From: Muribaculaceae bacterium Isolate-110 (HZI)
GTDB taxonomy: Bacteria > Bacteroidota > Bacteroidia > Bacteroidales > Muribaculaceae
Assembly: GCA_003762875.1 (NCBI GenBank)
Contig: RIBL01000001.1
Span: 124,001-188,000 of the forward strand
Direction of reading: 5' to 3'
DNA length: 64,000 nt
The notes under the pieces were generated by a model, which saw only the letters and a program-made list of their open reading frames with translations, was not told the origin of the DNA and did no database searches. The position numbers were made by a program, and so were the translations under genes. The number at the start of each line of letters is the position of its first letter. Position 1 is the first letter of the stretch. Below are positions 10,351 through 20,006 of the stretch, piece by piece.

Positions 10351-11106
10351 ATGGAACATAATATAAATGTAAACCTCAAGATTTGGCGCCAGCGTAGCCC
10401 GAAAGAACCGGGGGCGTTCAAGAACTACCGCGTGGAGAATGTATCCACCGGAAGCAGCTTCCTCGAGATGCTCGACATGCTCAACCAGCAGCTCGTAGAG
10501 AAGGGTGAGGAGCCTGTGGTGTTTGACAGCGACTGCCGCGAGGGCATCTGCGGTATGTGCTCGCTCTACATTAACGGACATCCCCACGGTCCTGTGCAGG
10601 GCATCACAACATGTCAGCTCCACATGCGTAAGTTCAACAACGAGGATACCATCACTATCGAGCCCTGGCGTTCGGCAGCTTTCCCTGTGATACGCGACCT
10701 TATGGTCAACCGTAACGCTTTTGACCAGATACAGCAGGCCGGCGGTTACGTGTCGATCAACTGCGGCGGTGCTCAGGATGCCAACTCGCTCCCCATTTCC
10801 AAGGAAGTGGCCGACGTAGCCATGGACTCAGCTACATGTATCGGTTGCGGTGCTTGTGTGGCAGCATGTAAGAACGGCTCGGCAATGCTCTTTGTCAGCG
10901 CGAAGGTAAGCCAGTTTGCACTTCTGCCCCAGGGCCAGGTGGAGCGCGCTCGTCGTGCCCGTGCCATGGTCAGCAAGATGGATGAGCTCGGTTTCGGTAA
11001 CTGTACCAATACAGGCGCATGTGCTGCCGAGTGTCCCAAGAACATCTCGCTCAGCAACATCGCCCGCCTCAACCGCGAGTTCCTCAAGGCCAAGTTTGCC
11101 GACTAA
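10351..11106 (+). CDS. frdB: Fumarate reductase/succinate dehydrogenase iron-sulfur subunit
   Basis: This subunit wires the flavin site to the membrane haems. The N-terminal ferredoxin domain carries the [2Fe-2S] ligands in CREGICGMC and a fourth cysteine further on (TTCQLH). The C-terminal domain carries [14 protein letters not shown] and [13 protein letters not shown] for the other two clusters. All cysteine ligands appear present and the length (251) is normal. It ends the operon, and a hairpin with a T-run follows at 11188-11229. Confidence 0.93.
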   Translation: MEHNINVNLKIWRQRSPKEPGAFKNYRVENVSTGSSFLEMLDMLNQQLVEKGEEPVVFDSDCREGICGMCSLYINGHPHGPVQGITTCQLHMRKFNNEDTITIEPWRSAAFPVIRDLMVNRNAFDQIQQAGGYVSINCGGAQDANSLPISKEVADVAMDSATCIGCGACVAACKNGSAMLFVSAKVSQFALLPQGQVERARRARAMVSKMDELGFGNCTNTGACAAECPKNISLSNIARLNREFLKAKFAD

Positions 11107-11187
11107 TCATCACATGACAGTCTATGCTTCGGATGAAGCATTAGTGAGTTTGTTTAATTACAACTCATAAGATACAGACAATCAATA

Positions 11188-11229
11188 TATAGCCGTGTGC
11201 TTTAATATAAAGCGCGCGGCTATATTTTT
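11188..11229 (+). terminator. Terminator of the frd operon
   Basis: A 16-bp stem (11188-11203 with 11209-11224, two G-U pairs) with a 5-base loop is followed directly by TTTTTG. Confidence 0.8.
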
Positions 11230-11277
11230 GTATTTTCTGCGTATTTCCTGATGAAAACTAATAAATAGCAATAAAAA

Positions 11278-11309
11278 TTTGTATATAAATTATAAGATTT
11301 GTATATTTG
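11278..11309 (+). promoter_or_regulatory. Promoter of the thioredoxin-fold/NVEALA cassette
   Basis: TTTG (11278-11281), 20 bases, TATATTTG (11302-11309) matches the Bacteroidetes consensus exactly. The predicted leader is about 110 bases. Confidence 0.65.
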
Positions 11310-11425
11310 CAAAAATCAGTATAATTATATTGTTATTTTATTGAAAGTTATAGTATTTTTGGTGTAAATAAGTATATTTTTGAAAAATGCTTTAGATATA
11401 TGTTAATTAAAAGTCAGATGAAGCT

Positions 11426-12295
11426 ATGTATTATATTCCATTGTTTCTATTTATAATGATATTCGTATCATGCTCTTGCTCTGGATATAGCGATTGAGTG
11501 TCTTCTCATGATATTGTAAAGGCATGGATAGGTAAGGAAATATCTATGCCTGAAAATACAAAGTATCAGATAATGGATGAAAAAATAACTTATGATTTTG
11601 ATGATGCTGAGTTTAAGATTATAACATATATCGACTCTGTTGGTTGTTCTTCTTGTCAGATGAGACTCTCAGAATGGGATGAATTAATTAATGAGTTGAA
11701 AGCCGATGAAAATATTTCAGTGAATTTTGTAATAATATTTCATGAAAAAGATAGTCTAGATGTGATTCGAGAATTGAAAATAAATGGTTTTTCCCATCCA
11801 ATAACATTTGATTACAATAATTTATTTATTAAATGTAATCCGTTGCCAAGAGATATAAGATGTCATACATTTCTTCTTGATGGAAATAATAAGGTGTTAT
11901 GTGTTGGTAATCCAGTGTTTAATCCTAAAATTAAGGATTTATATGCAAAAATTATATTAGACAGAGCTAAAATCAAAAAGATAAAAGATGCGTGTAGAGT
12001 ATGTCTTAATCCTTCAATACCATTGGGGGTAATGAATTTTTCCGATACAATTATTTTGGACGTTAAATTGAAGAATAGAGATACATTATCATTGCATTTG
12101 GAAGAAATAATTCCATCATGTGATTGTTGCTCGGTTTCATTAAATGGTATTGTATTATATCCCGGTGGATGTAATACAATGCGAATTGTCGTAAAACCGC
12201 GTATTCCATCTTCTATTTTTCATCAGACAATAAACCTATATTTTGAGGAACGAGAAGAACCTGAGAAAGTATTTTTACATGGATTTGTAAAGTGA
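11426..12295 (+). pseudogene. Thioredoxin-fold plus DUF1573 lipoprotein, in-frame TGA after the signal peptide
   Basis: From ATG 11426 the frame gives a lipoprotein signal peptide (MYYIPLFLFIMIFVSC, lipobox FVSC), then hits TGA at 11495-11497, then stays open for 265 codons to 12295. A GTG directly after the stop (11498) could start a version without signal. The downstream part has a thioredoxin-like domain with a redox-type VGCSSCQM motif (about residue 73 from the ATG). It is followed by a DUF1573-like beta-sandwich with the cysteine-rich SCDCC turn. Such proteins are periplasmic or surface lipoproteins in Bacteroidetes, so losing the signal should disable it. Extra cysteines (DIRCHTF, VLCVG, DACRVCLN) are notable. 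It is A/T rich, unlike frdB. The NVEALA-like peptide gene follows after 27 bases. Confidence 0.7.
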
Positions 12296-12322
12296 AATTA
12301 ACGTTAAATTCAAATATTGATT

Positions 12323-12646
12323 ATGAAAAAACAGAAATTATTTATGATTGCTGTTATGATACTTTTGGCAGCGATTGTTGTTGGACCATTCAATCTTTGA
12401 GGTACAAAGATTGAATCAGAAAACTATATCGAAAATGTTTATGCATTGGATAATGACAATTTTTTCATTACCTGTTATAATATGACGGGACCTGAAGAAT
12501 GTGTATTTGTATGTCTAAAATGTGGATGGGCAACAAAGCCAAATGATGGGTCTTTAGGTAGAGTTGTAGGAAAATGTCCAATATGCCAACATCTCTATCC
12601 TGATACTGTAGGACAATATAATCATAATTTGCAGATAGTATGGTAA
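12323..12646 (+). pseudogene. NVEALA-like Cys-rich secreted peptide, in-frame TGA in the leader
   Basis: ATG 12323 starts a typical short leader (MKKQKLFMIAVMILLAAIVV), then TGA at 12398-12400. The frame then continues through ENVYALDNDN to a stop at 12644-12646. NVYALDND matches in place and spacing the NVEALA motif of a family of small Bacteroidales exported proteins. The mature part has six cysteines, including CLKC and, about 17 residues later, CPIC, a pair of knuckles like a zinc ribbon or a two-disulfide peptide. Total length is 108 codons including both stops. The first ATG after the TGA is at 12446 (66 residues, no signal). It overlaps the next gene by 7 bases, so the two are translationally coupled. 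Its function is unknown. Confidence 0.65.
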
Positions 12647-13668
12647 GACTTTTATCCATATACATTGTTTGTCTTGTTATAGTCTCTTGTAGTAGCAGAC
12701 ATTCGGCTACTGTCAATGATGAGGCAGGAGCCGTGTTTGCTGACTCGATTGATGTCCAGTGGACATATATTGCAGGGGATGATATGATGCCTTCTGTGAC
12801 TGACTTCATAGCAGGTGATACATGTCTGTATCTGCTTGGCAATGCGGGAGGTCAATGGGTGCATATATACGATGCAAAAACCGGCTCTGAAATTGGTAGT
12901 CGTGTGGATAGACTGTCGCAAATCGGTGAGTTGAAAGATGCATCGCATCTGAGTGTTGATTGCGAGAGTGGCGATTTCGGCATATTCAATCAGGGTATGC
13001 GGGAAAGGTCTTTATTCAGATACTCTCGTGATTTTGATGCCATATGTGTGTACTGTCTGGATTCTATGTTTATAGTTAATGATATGCGGCTTATTGCCCC
13101 CGATTGTATAGTGGCATTGTCTTTGGTTTGGGAAAATGGTAATGCGACAGGCCGGCAGGCAATAAATATTATAGATGTGACTGATGGAATAAAGGTTATT
13201 GATACTTTTGATGATTCATCAGCATCAATACCAAAGGGATTGATGCAAAATCTGTATGTATCGCCATCTGGTAAAAAGATAGCCAGAATAACACCTTCAG
13301 GTGGTATTCTGGAGACATATGAAATCATTGATGACTGCATAAAACGAATCTCGGCAAATGACTATTTCCCACTGAAAGTATCGGATGACGGGATCGCAAT
13401 GATAGATCATAAAAGCCGATATGGATTTGGTCATGCTGCAGTTACAGATGATTATATTTATATTGCATTTAGTGAATCTCACGTAGAGGGAGATCCTGTC
13501 ACCAAGGTTGGAATATGGGATTGGAATGGCAAACCTGTCAAGAAAATTAATACTGATAAATCAGTAAGACACATGGCAGTTGCTCCTGATGGTTGCAAAC
13601 TTTATTGTATATCGTATGCCCAGGGTGCGCGATATGCTATCAATTATATAGACTTGTCGGGAATCTGA
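12640..13668 (+). CDS. BF3164-like beta-propeller lipoprotein
   Basis: A 342-residue lipoprotein. The signal peptide ends in the lipobox VIVSC with the lipidated residue at Cys17. The rest is a series of blade-like repeats without catalytic motifs. The pattern (FIAGDTCLYLLGNAGGQWVH early, then SPSGKKIARI, then DDYIYIAFSE, then APDGCKLYCISYAQGARY) is that of the six-bladed propellers of the BF3164/TolB-like group. In Bacteroidales these often sit beside NVEALA peptides, and the overlap with the peptide gene here fits that. It likely faces the periplasm or the cell surface. The binding partner is unknown. Confidence 0.72.
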   Translation: MVRLLSIYIVCLVIVSCSSRHSATVNDEAGAVFADSIDVQWTYIAGDDMMPSVTDFIAGDTCLYLLGNAGGQWVHIYDAKTGSEIGSRVDRLSQIGELKDASHLSVDCESGDFGIFNQGMRERSLFRYSRDFDAICVYCLDSMFIVNDMRLIAPDCIVALSLVWENGNATGRQAINIIDVTDGIKVIDTFDDSSASIPKGLMQNLYVSPSGKKIARITPSGGILETYEIIDDCIKRISANDYFPLKVSDDGIAMIDHKSRYGFGHAAVTDDYIYIAFSESHVEGDPVTKVGIWDWNGKPVKKINTDKSVRHMAVAPDGCKLYCISYAQGARYAINYIDLSGI

Positions 13669-13724
13669 CGAGGGTTTATGGATTTTTATTAAACGGCCGG
13701 ACATAATAACAATACAGTCTCGTT

Positions 13725-16649
13725 ATGTCAAGACACTTTAACTTATATATTATCCCGAAACTCAGAATTTTGATTGCTGTCATATCAGTGGTCATGTCGG
13801 TTGTTGTCGTGAGGGCTGACGCAAAGAAGTTTCATATCCGCGGGCACATACAGGAATCGGTCGGCAAGACCGATCTAATGAAAGGATATGCCGTGCCGAT
13901 TGATGCCGACGGCAATCCCGGAGATACTCTCAGGGCCGGAGTGCTGGCTATGGAAGGGGGCTTTGCTCTCATGACTGACCGTTCGATATTTACGTTTGAG
14001 ACTGTGCATAAGGATTCGACATATGTGTTTGTGGTCGGTTGTGACGGCTATTTGCCTCAGACAGTTGTGTACAGAGTCGAGAATCTCGGCAAGCGTGAGA
14101 GAGTGCGAGAGATGCCGACCACTTTTCTCGAACGTGCTCCGCACAAGCTCAATGAAGTGGTTGTCACAGCCTCAAAGATCAAATTTTACAACCGCGGTGA
14201 TACCATTGTATATAATGCAGACGCTTTTCAGCTTGCCGAAGGGTCGATGCTCGACGGGCTGATAGCCCAGTTGCCCGGAGTGGAGCTTAGCTCAAATGGG
14301 CAGATTAAGGTCAATGGTGAGTTTGTGGAGTCACTGTTGCTCAACGGTAAGCAATTTTTTGACGGGAACAACAATCTGATGCTTAAAAATCTTGCCGCTT
14401 ATACGGTGAAGAGTGTCGAGGTGTATCGCGGACAGTCATTTTCAGACAAATGGAAGGGTGACAAAAGCGCGCCACAGCGTCTGACTATGGATGTAAAGCT
14501 AAAGAAGGAGTATGAAATAGGCTGGCTGCTGAATGCCCAGGCAGGTTACGGCACCGAAGACAGGTATATGGCAAGGCTTTTCGGCATGTGGTTCAACCGC
14601 ACGACTCAGGTGATGTTTTTAGGTAACATAAATAACCTGAACGATACACGCGAGCCCGGTACGAATGACAGTTGGCGACCCGAACTAATGCCGACAGGAC
14701 GCATGAAATATCAGCTCGCCGGCCTGTCGTACAACTATCAGGCAAATGACCGTAAGACGTATAGTCGAGGCAGTGTGACATATGAAAACAACCATATGAA
14801 CAGTCATACCGATACCGATAGAATCAATTTTTATGCCGACCGAAACACATATGACTACGTGCAGTCATTATCACACAACAAAAATGTAAAAGTCAACCTC
14901 AATAATACCACAGGCCGTAAATGGGGAAATCTGACGATGAACGGCACGCTAAAGGGCAATTACTCTCGCATTGACAGGACTGCGCAGTCGTTGTCGGCCA
15001 GCTATGACAGCGAGCAATATGAGCGGTCGCTCATGTCGCTTGAGGCTATATATAGTGACGGCTCAGATGCAGGGCTCGCATCGCTGATAAATCAAACGCT
15101 AACGCGCAGTGACGGTCGGTCGCGGCAGGGTAATATCGATGGTTCGGTCTATGCCGGCTATATGATACCTCGCAGCAACGACAGGCTTTTTACGGAGTTG
15201 CGTGTGGTGTATGACGACAAGAAAGAGACGCTGTGGAATGACTATGACGTGCGTTTCGGAGCTGATGGACTTCAGCCATTGCGCCGCAGAAACTACACCG
15301 ACAATACACCCAATCACGACCTGAATCTTTCCGGAACACTGGGCTATAATCTGTCAAACGGCGGATTAAACCTATCGCTTAGATATATTTACAATCTCCA
15401 TACCCGCGAAAAGGACTCTTACACCTATGCTCTTGACCGTCTTGAGGAAATGGGCATGTATGGCACGCTTCCGGCAGGCTATGGATTGGTGCTGGACGCT
15501 CCAAACAGTTTCACGTCATCTCTGATAGAGAACACTCACGCTGTCAGACCGGAGCTGGATTACATCTGGAACGGGGCCGAAGCGCGCCAGTTCAGCGTGA
15601 CTTTCAAGCCCGAACTCGGATTGCGCCACAGTCACTTCAACTATTTTAGTGACGGTATATTATATCCTGTGCGCCGGACATCGTTTATCGGAGTGGTTTC
15701 GTCGATGAACGGTCGTGTGCGTTACGCTTTCGGCAACAGGATGGCGCGTGAGAATATGTATGTATTCATGTATGACTATGAGCTCTCTACGTCTACACCC
15801 GATCTGCTTCATCTGGTGGACGTGTCTGATACGTCCGACCCGCTGAATATAATGCTCGGAAATCCGGGGCTAAAGAATAGCTATCGGCACAATCATAATA
15901 TGTCGGTGAGATTTTTTGCGGGAAAGTGTCCGTTGCAGGATTTTCTTAATTTCAACTATTCGCCGGTCACCGACGCACTTGTACGCGGATATACCTACGA
16001 CCTATCCACAGGTGTGCATCGTAACAGGACATATAATGTCAGCGGTCAATATTCGGCCGGAGTGAACAATACGTTTACACTACAGTTTGGTCGCAAACGT
16101 CAGTTCATGCTGTCGTCGGTCAGCGGAGTTTCCATGATTCACAGTGTAGATATGATCGGGCTGAATGTATCTGAACCGTCACGTTCGACCGTCAATACTC
16201 GCGGTCTTTCCGAGGACTTAAAACTCTCATGGCAGATAGGCCGTCAGTCGCTCTCAATAAAGGCTAATGTCATCGACCGTCACACCTCATCGGCCCGCGA
16301 AGGCTTCAACGACATCAATGCCACTCACTGCAACTATGGTGTGGCGGGTACATTTGTGTTGCCGGCCGGATTTGGCATAAGCACTGATTTCACCTGCTAC
16401 ACGCGCCGCGGATATGGAGTGAAGGAACTTGATACGACCGATGTCGTGTGGAATGCTCGTGCTACTTATACGCCGCGTGGCGGCCGTTGGGTGTTTACCC
16501 TCGACGGTTTTGATCTGCTCCATCGCCTGACTAATGTTCATTATGCTGTCACAGCATCCGGCCGAACGGTCACATATACCAATACATTGCCACGCTATCT
16601 GCTTCTCTCTGTGCAGTATCGACTCAATATTCAGCCCAAGAAGCGGTAG
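13725..16649 (+). CDS. TonB-receptor-like outer membrane beta-barrel protein, first paralog
   Basis: A 974-residue predicted outer-membrane barrel. After an N-terminal signal (residues about 1-33), residues 37-120 form a small beta-rich domain in the place usually held by a carboxypeptidase-regulatory-like domain, though the sequence is not typical. Next comes a plug (NEVVVTASKIKFYNRGDTIVY through PGVELSSNGQIKVNGEFVESLLLNGKQFF), then a long barrel ending in an aromatic-rich strand (LLLSVQYRLNIQPKKR). The plug style and the C-terminal text resemble the outer membrane beta-barrel family related to TonB-dependent receptors but not SusC. It starts 56 bases after the propeller gene and is probably in the same transcription unit. 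A close paralog follows. Confidence 0.75.
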   Translation: MSRHFNLYIIPKLRILIAVISVVMSVVVVRADAKKFHIRGHIQESVGKTDLMKGYAVPIDADGNPGDTLRAGVLAMEGGFALMTDRSIFTFETVHKDSTYVFVVGCDGYLPQTVVYRVENLGKRERVREMPTTFLERAPHKLNEVVVTASKIKFYNRGDTIVYNADAFQLAEGSMLDGLIAQLPGVELSSNGQIKVNGEFVESLLLNGKQFFDGNNNLMLKNLAAYTVKSVEVYRGQSFSDKWKGDKSAPQRLTMDVKLKKEYEIGWLLNAQAGYGTEDRYMARLFGMWFNRTTQVMFLGNINNLNDTREPGTNDSWRPELMPTGRMKYQLAGLSYNYQANDRKTYSRGSVTYENNHMNSHTDTDRINFYADRNTYDYVQSLSHNKNVKVNLNNTTGRKWGNLTMNGTLKGNYSRIDRTAQSLSASYDSEQYERSLMSLEAIYSDGSDAGLASLINQTLTRSDGRSRQGNIDGSVYAGYMIPRSNDRLFTELRVVYDDKKETLWNDYDVRFGADGLQPLRRRNYTDNTPNHDLNLSGTLGYNLSNGGLNLSLRYIYNLHTREKDSYTYALDRLEEMGMYGTLPAGYGLVLDAPNSFTSSLIENTHAVRPELDYIWNGAEARQFSVTFKPELGLRHSHFNYFSDGILYPVRRTSFIGVVSSMNGRVRYAFGNRMARENMYVFMYDYELSTSTPDLLHLVDVSDTSDPLNIMLGNPGLKNSYRHNHNMSVRFFAGKCPLQDFLNFNYSPVTDALVRGYTYDLSTGVHRNRTYNVSGQYSAGVNNTFTLQFGRKRQFMLSSVSGVSMIHSVDMIGLNVSEPSRSTVNTRGLSEDLKLSWQIGRQSLSIKANVIDRHTSSAREGFNDINATHCNYGVAGTFVLPAGFGISTDFTCYTRRGYGVKELDTTDVVWNARATYTPRGGRWVFTLDGFDLLHRLTNVHYAVTASGRTVTYTNTLPRYLLLSVQYRLNIQPKKR

Positions 16650-16886
16650 AGGAGTCTAAATATGTTTCAGTTAACATTTGATACATATGATTTTTGTTAA
16701 TCATGCCGGTTGTAAACTGCTGGTAATCATGGGATTGGCAAAATGATTAATCTGTGCTGTATTTTGCGCGATGTAATTTGTTGTGAATCAGAGTGATACT
16801 AAAGGTCTGTCGAATGTGATTTTATAGACTTTTTCTTGTGATTTATAAAATCATTGGTTTACTTTGCGGTTAAAACCATATAACTT

Positions 16887-19862
16887 GTGCAAATAATGGA
16901 TGACCGGTTTAAATATTTAATCCCGTTCTTGCTGGCGGTTGTCGGAGCATTTAGCCTGACAGCCCAACACTTTGTAACGGTGCCCATGGTAATGGGCGGT
17001 TCGTATGTGTCCGGGCACGATGATGTGCCATCCGACAGCCTGCTTATCGAAGGGAGGGTCATTGAATCGCTGGCCAAGCGCGAGTTGTCCGATGCTTTCA
17101 TGATACCAGTTGACAATGACGGCAATCCGGGAGATACAATCAAGGCATCCCGTCGATTTTCATTTATGGGCCGCCGTCCACGCAACAATTCATACCTGAG
17201 GTTTATGGCCGAGCGCAAGGACTCCACTTATGTATTTGAAATCGGAGCCCCGGGTTATGCTTCACAGACTGTAATATATAAGGTGGAGCATATAGGCCGT
17301 CGCGAGATGACGCGCGAGATGCCCGTGACCATACTTGAGCGTGCACCCCATCAACTCGGTGAAGTGCAGGTGGTAGCCTCGAAGGTGAAATTTTATCACC
17401 GCGGCGACACGCTTGTTTATAATGCCGATGCCTTTCAACTGGCCGAGGGGTCGATGCTTGACGAGCTGATACGCCAGTTGCCGGGCGTGGAGCTTAACAA
17501 GGATGGTGAAATAAAGGTCAACGGAGAGAAGGTGGAGACACTTCTGCTCAACGGCAAGCACTTTTTCAGCGGTGACAACAAACTGATGCTTGAGAATCTT
17601 GGCGCGTATACAGTCAAGGATGTGGATGTGTATCGCGGTCAGACGGCTTTGGAGAAGTGGGCCGATGACCCCAATGCCCAGAAACATCTCACGATGGATG
17701 TCAAACTGAAAAAAGAATATTCACACGGCTATCTGCTCAATGCCCAGGCGGGTTATGGTACAGAAGAGCGTTATCTCGGACGATTGTTTGCCTCATGGTT
17801 CAGTCCTACGACCAATGTAAGCATGGTGGGTAATCTCAATAATGTGAGTGATGTGTTCGGGGTGCATGGCGTGCATGACTCGTGGCAACCTTCGGGAATG
17901 TCAAGCGGAGATAGCCGTCATCAGTCGGCCGGTCTGAATTATGATGTGGAGACAAACGACCAGCGACGCTCTGCTCACGGTTCGGTGAGATATTCGGGCT
18001 ACAGGGGGCTTGATATCAGCAACACCTCCTCGGCGACATTCTATACCGACAATCAGGTGTATAATTACAGCTATTCGAGGACTCGCAGCCGCAATATGCA
18101 GTTAGACACTAATCATGATGTGATGTTTGACTTGGGCAGAGTCAATCTTTCAGGAGATTTCTCTGGAGGTTACAATACCTCTGACAATGCGTCATCATCG
18201 CTATCGGCAAGTTTCAACCAGGAGCAGGCGGATATAAATCAGGAGATAATCGAAAATATATATGGCGACGGTGGGGCTTCGGCTCTTGCTGCTCTGATCA
18301 ACCGTTCGCGCACGCTCGGCAATGGCGACAACACTACGGCATATGGAAATATATCGGCCAGAGCTATGTATAAAGTGCCAGGAACGTCCGATATTTTGAA
18401 TGTAAATGTCAGCGGACGATACAGCTCTTCGAGTGGTAACAACTGGAATGACTATATGATTGATTACGGTGATGTCGCCACTCCTTCAGAACACCGCCGG
18501 CAATATAGTGACCGTTCGCCCGTGCATAATCTTACTCTTAGCGGTTGGATGGCCTACACGGCGCGTCTCGGCAAGGTGAGCCTTGACCTGCGATACACTT
18601 GGGATTACTCCAACGGTAAGTCGGATACCTATATGTATTCGCTTCAGAATCTTGCCGATATGGGTGATTATGGCACTCTGCCTTCCGATTATCAACTGGC
18701 ATTTGATCCTTCCAACAGTGATATGTCACGACAGCGTAGCCACAGGCACAGCTTATCGCCCAATCTGCGTTATTCGCTGAAGTGTGGCAAGGATTATTCT
18801 CTGTCTCTGCATGTGTCGCCGACGCTGGCGTTGTCCGATCGCAGGCTTGATTATTGGCGAGACAACAAACTGTATAACATACGTCATAAATCCTCATTGC
18901 GCGATGCTCTGTCGGGAAGTGTGATGGTGGCATATCAGCCTTCGACGGTCTTTTCGGAAAAGGGTGCGCGCCATTCGGTTGACTACACCTATTACATCAA
19001 TACCTCTCTACCCGACATGATGAGTCTGGTGGATATCACTGACGATACTAATCCTCTGTATATACGAGAGGGTAATCCGGATTTGAAGTCGTCATATTTT
19101 CATAACCACCGTTTGAGTTGGAACGTGGGAAGCAAATTGTCAAATTCTCTGGATGTGAGCTATTCCTATACTACCGACAAGATGATACAGGCGTCGACAT
19201 ATGACATGCATACGGGCGTCACCCGCACGCGCGCCGGCAATGTCAGTGGCGACAACAGTATAACTGTCAATGATCGTGTGAATTATTGGTGTGGCCAAAA
19301 GAATTTATTCACCGTAAGTGCCAATACATCAGTGTCGCGTATGCACAGTGTTGATATGATAAGCACCAATGGTGCCGAGCCGGCCAAGACTACGGCCGAC
19401 ACATGGTCGGTAGGCGAAATGGTGAGTGTCGACTGGCATTTTGGCAGCGGACATTCTCTTCGAGCCAACTGCAATGTCACTAACCGACGCACCGATTCGG
19501 AGCGAGAGGGTTTTAATAAGATCAATGCATTCCACATTAATTATGGCATGGATGGTCAGGTAAGGTTGCCGGCAGGATTTGAATTGAATACATCACTGTC
19601 GGTGTATACGCGCAGAGGGTATGGTTCAAAAGAGCTTGATACGACCGATGCCATCTGGAATATGGGTGCGGCTTATACGCCCAAGGGCAAACGCTGGGTG
19701 TTTACGGTAAATGCTTACGATTTGCTCCACCGTATGTCGAATGTCCATTACAGCGTCAATGCTATGGGACGTACTTCGGTTGTTACCAATTCTCTTCCGA
19801 GCTATGTAATAGCTACTGTGCAATATCGGCTAAATATCCAGCCAAAAAATAGAAATGATTGA
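16887..19862 (+). CDS. TonB-receptor-like outer membrane beta-barrel protein, second paralog
   Basis: A 991-residue paralog of the preceding gene, with the same architecture: signal peptide (MQIMDDRFKYLIPFLLAVVG; MDDRF at 16896 is an alternative start), N-terminal beta domain with the shared phrase DNDGNPGDT, plug with YNADAFQLAEGSMLDELI, and a barrel ending TVQYRLNIQPKNRND. The two are nearly identical in the plug and in the last 80 residues and diverge in the barrel strands and loops, the pattern expected for receptors that keep the same energising partner but differ in ligand. A 237-base gap separates them, so it may have its own promoter. A hairpin terminator follows at 19925-19960. Confidence 0.75.
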   Translation: MQIMDDRFKYLIPFLLAVVGAFSLTAQHFVTVPMVMGGSYVSGHDDVPSDSLLIEGRVIESLAKRELSDAFMIPVDNDGNPGDTIKASRRFSFMGRRPRNNSYLRFMAERKDSTYVFEIGAPGYASQTVIYKVEHIGRREMTREMPVTILERAPHQLGEVQVVASKVKFYHRGDTLVYNADAFQLAEGSMLDELIRQLPGVELNKDGEIKVNGEKVETLLLNGKHFFSGDNKLMLENLGAYTVKDVDVYRGQTALEKWADDPNAQKHLTMDVKLKKEYSHGYLLNAQAGYGTEERYLGRLFASWFSPTTNVSMVGNLNNVSDVFGVHGVHDSWQPSGMSSGDSRHQSAGLNYDVETNDQRRSAHGSVRYSGYRGLDISNTSSATFYTDNQVYNYSYSRTRSRNMQLDTNHDVMFDLGRVNLSGDFSGGYNTSDNASSSLSASFNQEQADINQEIIENIYGDGGASALAALINRSRTLGNGDNTTAYGNISARAMYKVPGTSDILNVNVSGRYSSSSGNNWNDYMIDYGDVATPSEHRRQYSDRSPVHNLTLSGWMAYTARLGKVSLDLRYTWDYSNGKSDTYMYSLQNLADMGDYGTLPSDYQLAFDPSNSDMSRQRSHRHSLSPNLRYSLKCGKDYSLSLHVSPTLALSDRRLDYWRDNKLYNIRHKSSLRDALSGSVMVAYQPSTVFSEKGARHSVDYTYYINTSLPDMMSLVDITDDTNPLYIREGNPDLKSSYFHNHRLSWNVGSKLSNSLDVSYSYTTDKMIQASTYDMHTGVTRTRAGNVSGDNSITVNDRVNYWCGQKNLFTVSANTSVSRMHSVDMISTNGAEPAKTTADTWSVGEMVSVDWHFGSGHSLRANCNVTNRRTDSEREGFNKINAFHINYGMDGQVRLPAGFELNTSLSVYTRRGYGSKELDTTDAIWNMGAAYTPKGKRWVFTVNAYDLLHRMSNVHYSVNAMGRTSVVTNSLPSYVIATVQYRLNIQPKNRND

Positions 19863-19924
19863 ATAAATGATTGATAAGGAAAGGAGTAGGGCGGATTTTT
19901 TTTGAAAAGAGATGCTATTGACAC

Positions 19925-19960
19925 AAAGAATGTCGCATCGTGATGATTGCGACATTCTTT
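19925..19960. terminator. Hairpin terminator after the barrel pair
   Basis: A 13-bp perfect stem (19925-19937 with 19948-19960) with A/T-rich ends lies between converging genes. A second small palindrome lies at 19966-19987 (10-bp arms, 2-base loop). Confidence 0.65.
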
Positions 19961-20006
19961 TATTACTTTTGAGCTTGCTCAAAAGTAAGGTCATAAGGTT
20001 ATGGGA

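Larger units (their letters stand above)
11107..11425. other. Intergenic region: terminator, then promoter of the accessory cassette
   Basis: No gene is visible in these 319 bases. They hold the frd terminator (11188-11229) and a promoter (11278-11309). Base composition changes from about half G+C in frdB to very A/T rich, and the low G+C continues through 12.6 kb. Confidence 0.6.

Noticed and set aside
11495-12400. Genome-wide recoding of TGA as an amino acid, or selenocysteine
   Set aside because: TGA is the normal end of several intact genes here (uvrB at 42912, the propeller gene at 13668, ygiQ at 44831). The two TGA codons do not sit at redox-site positions.
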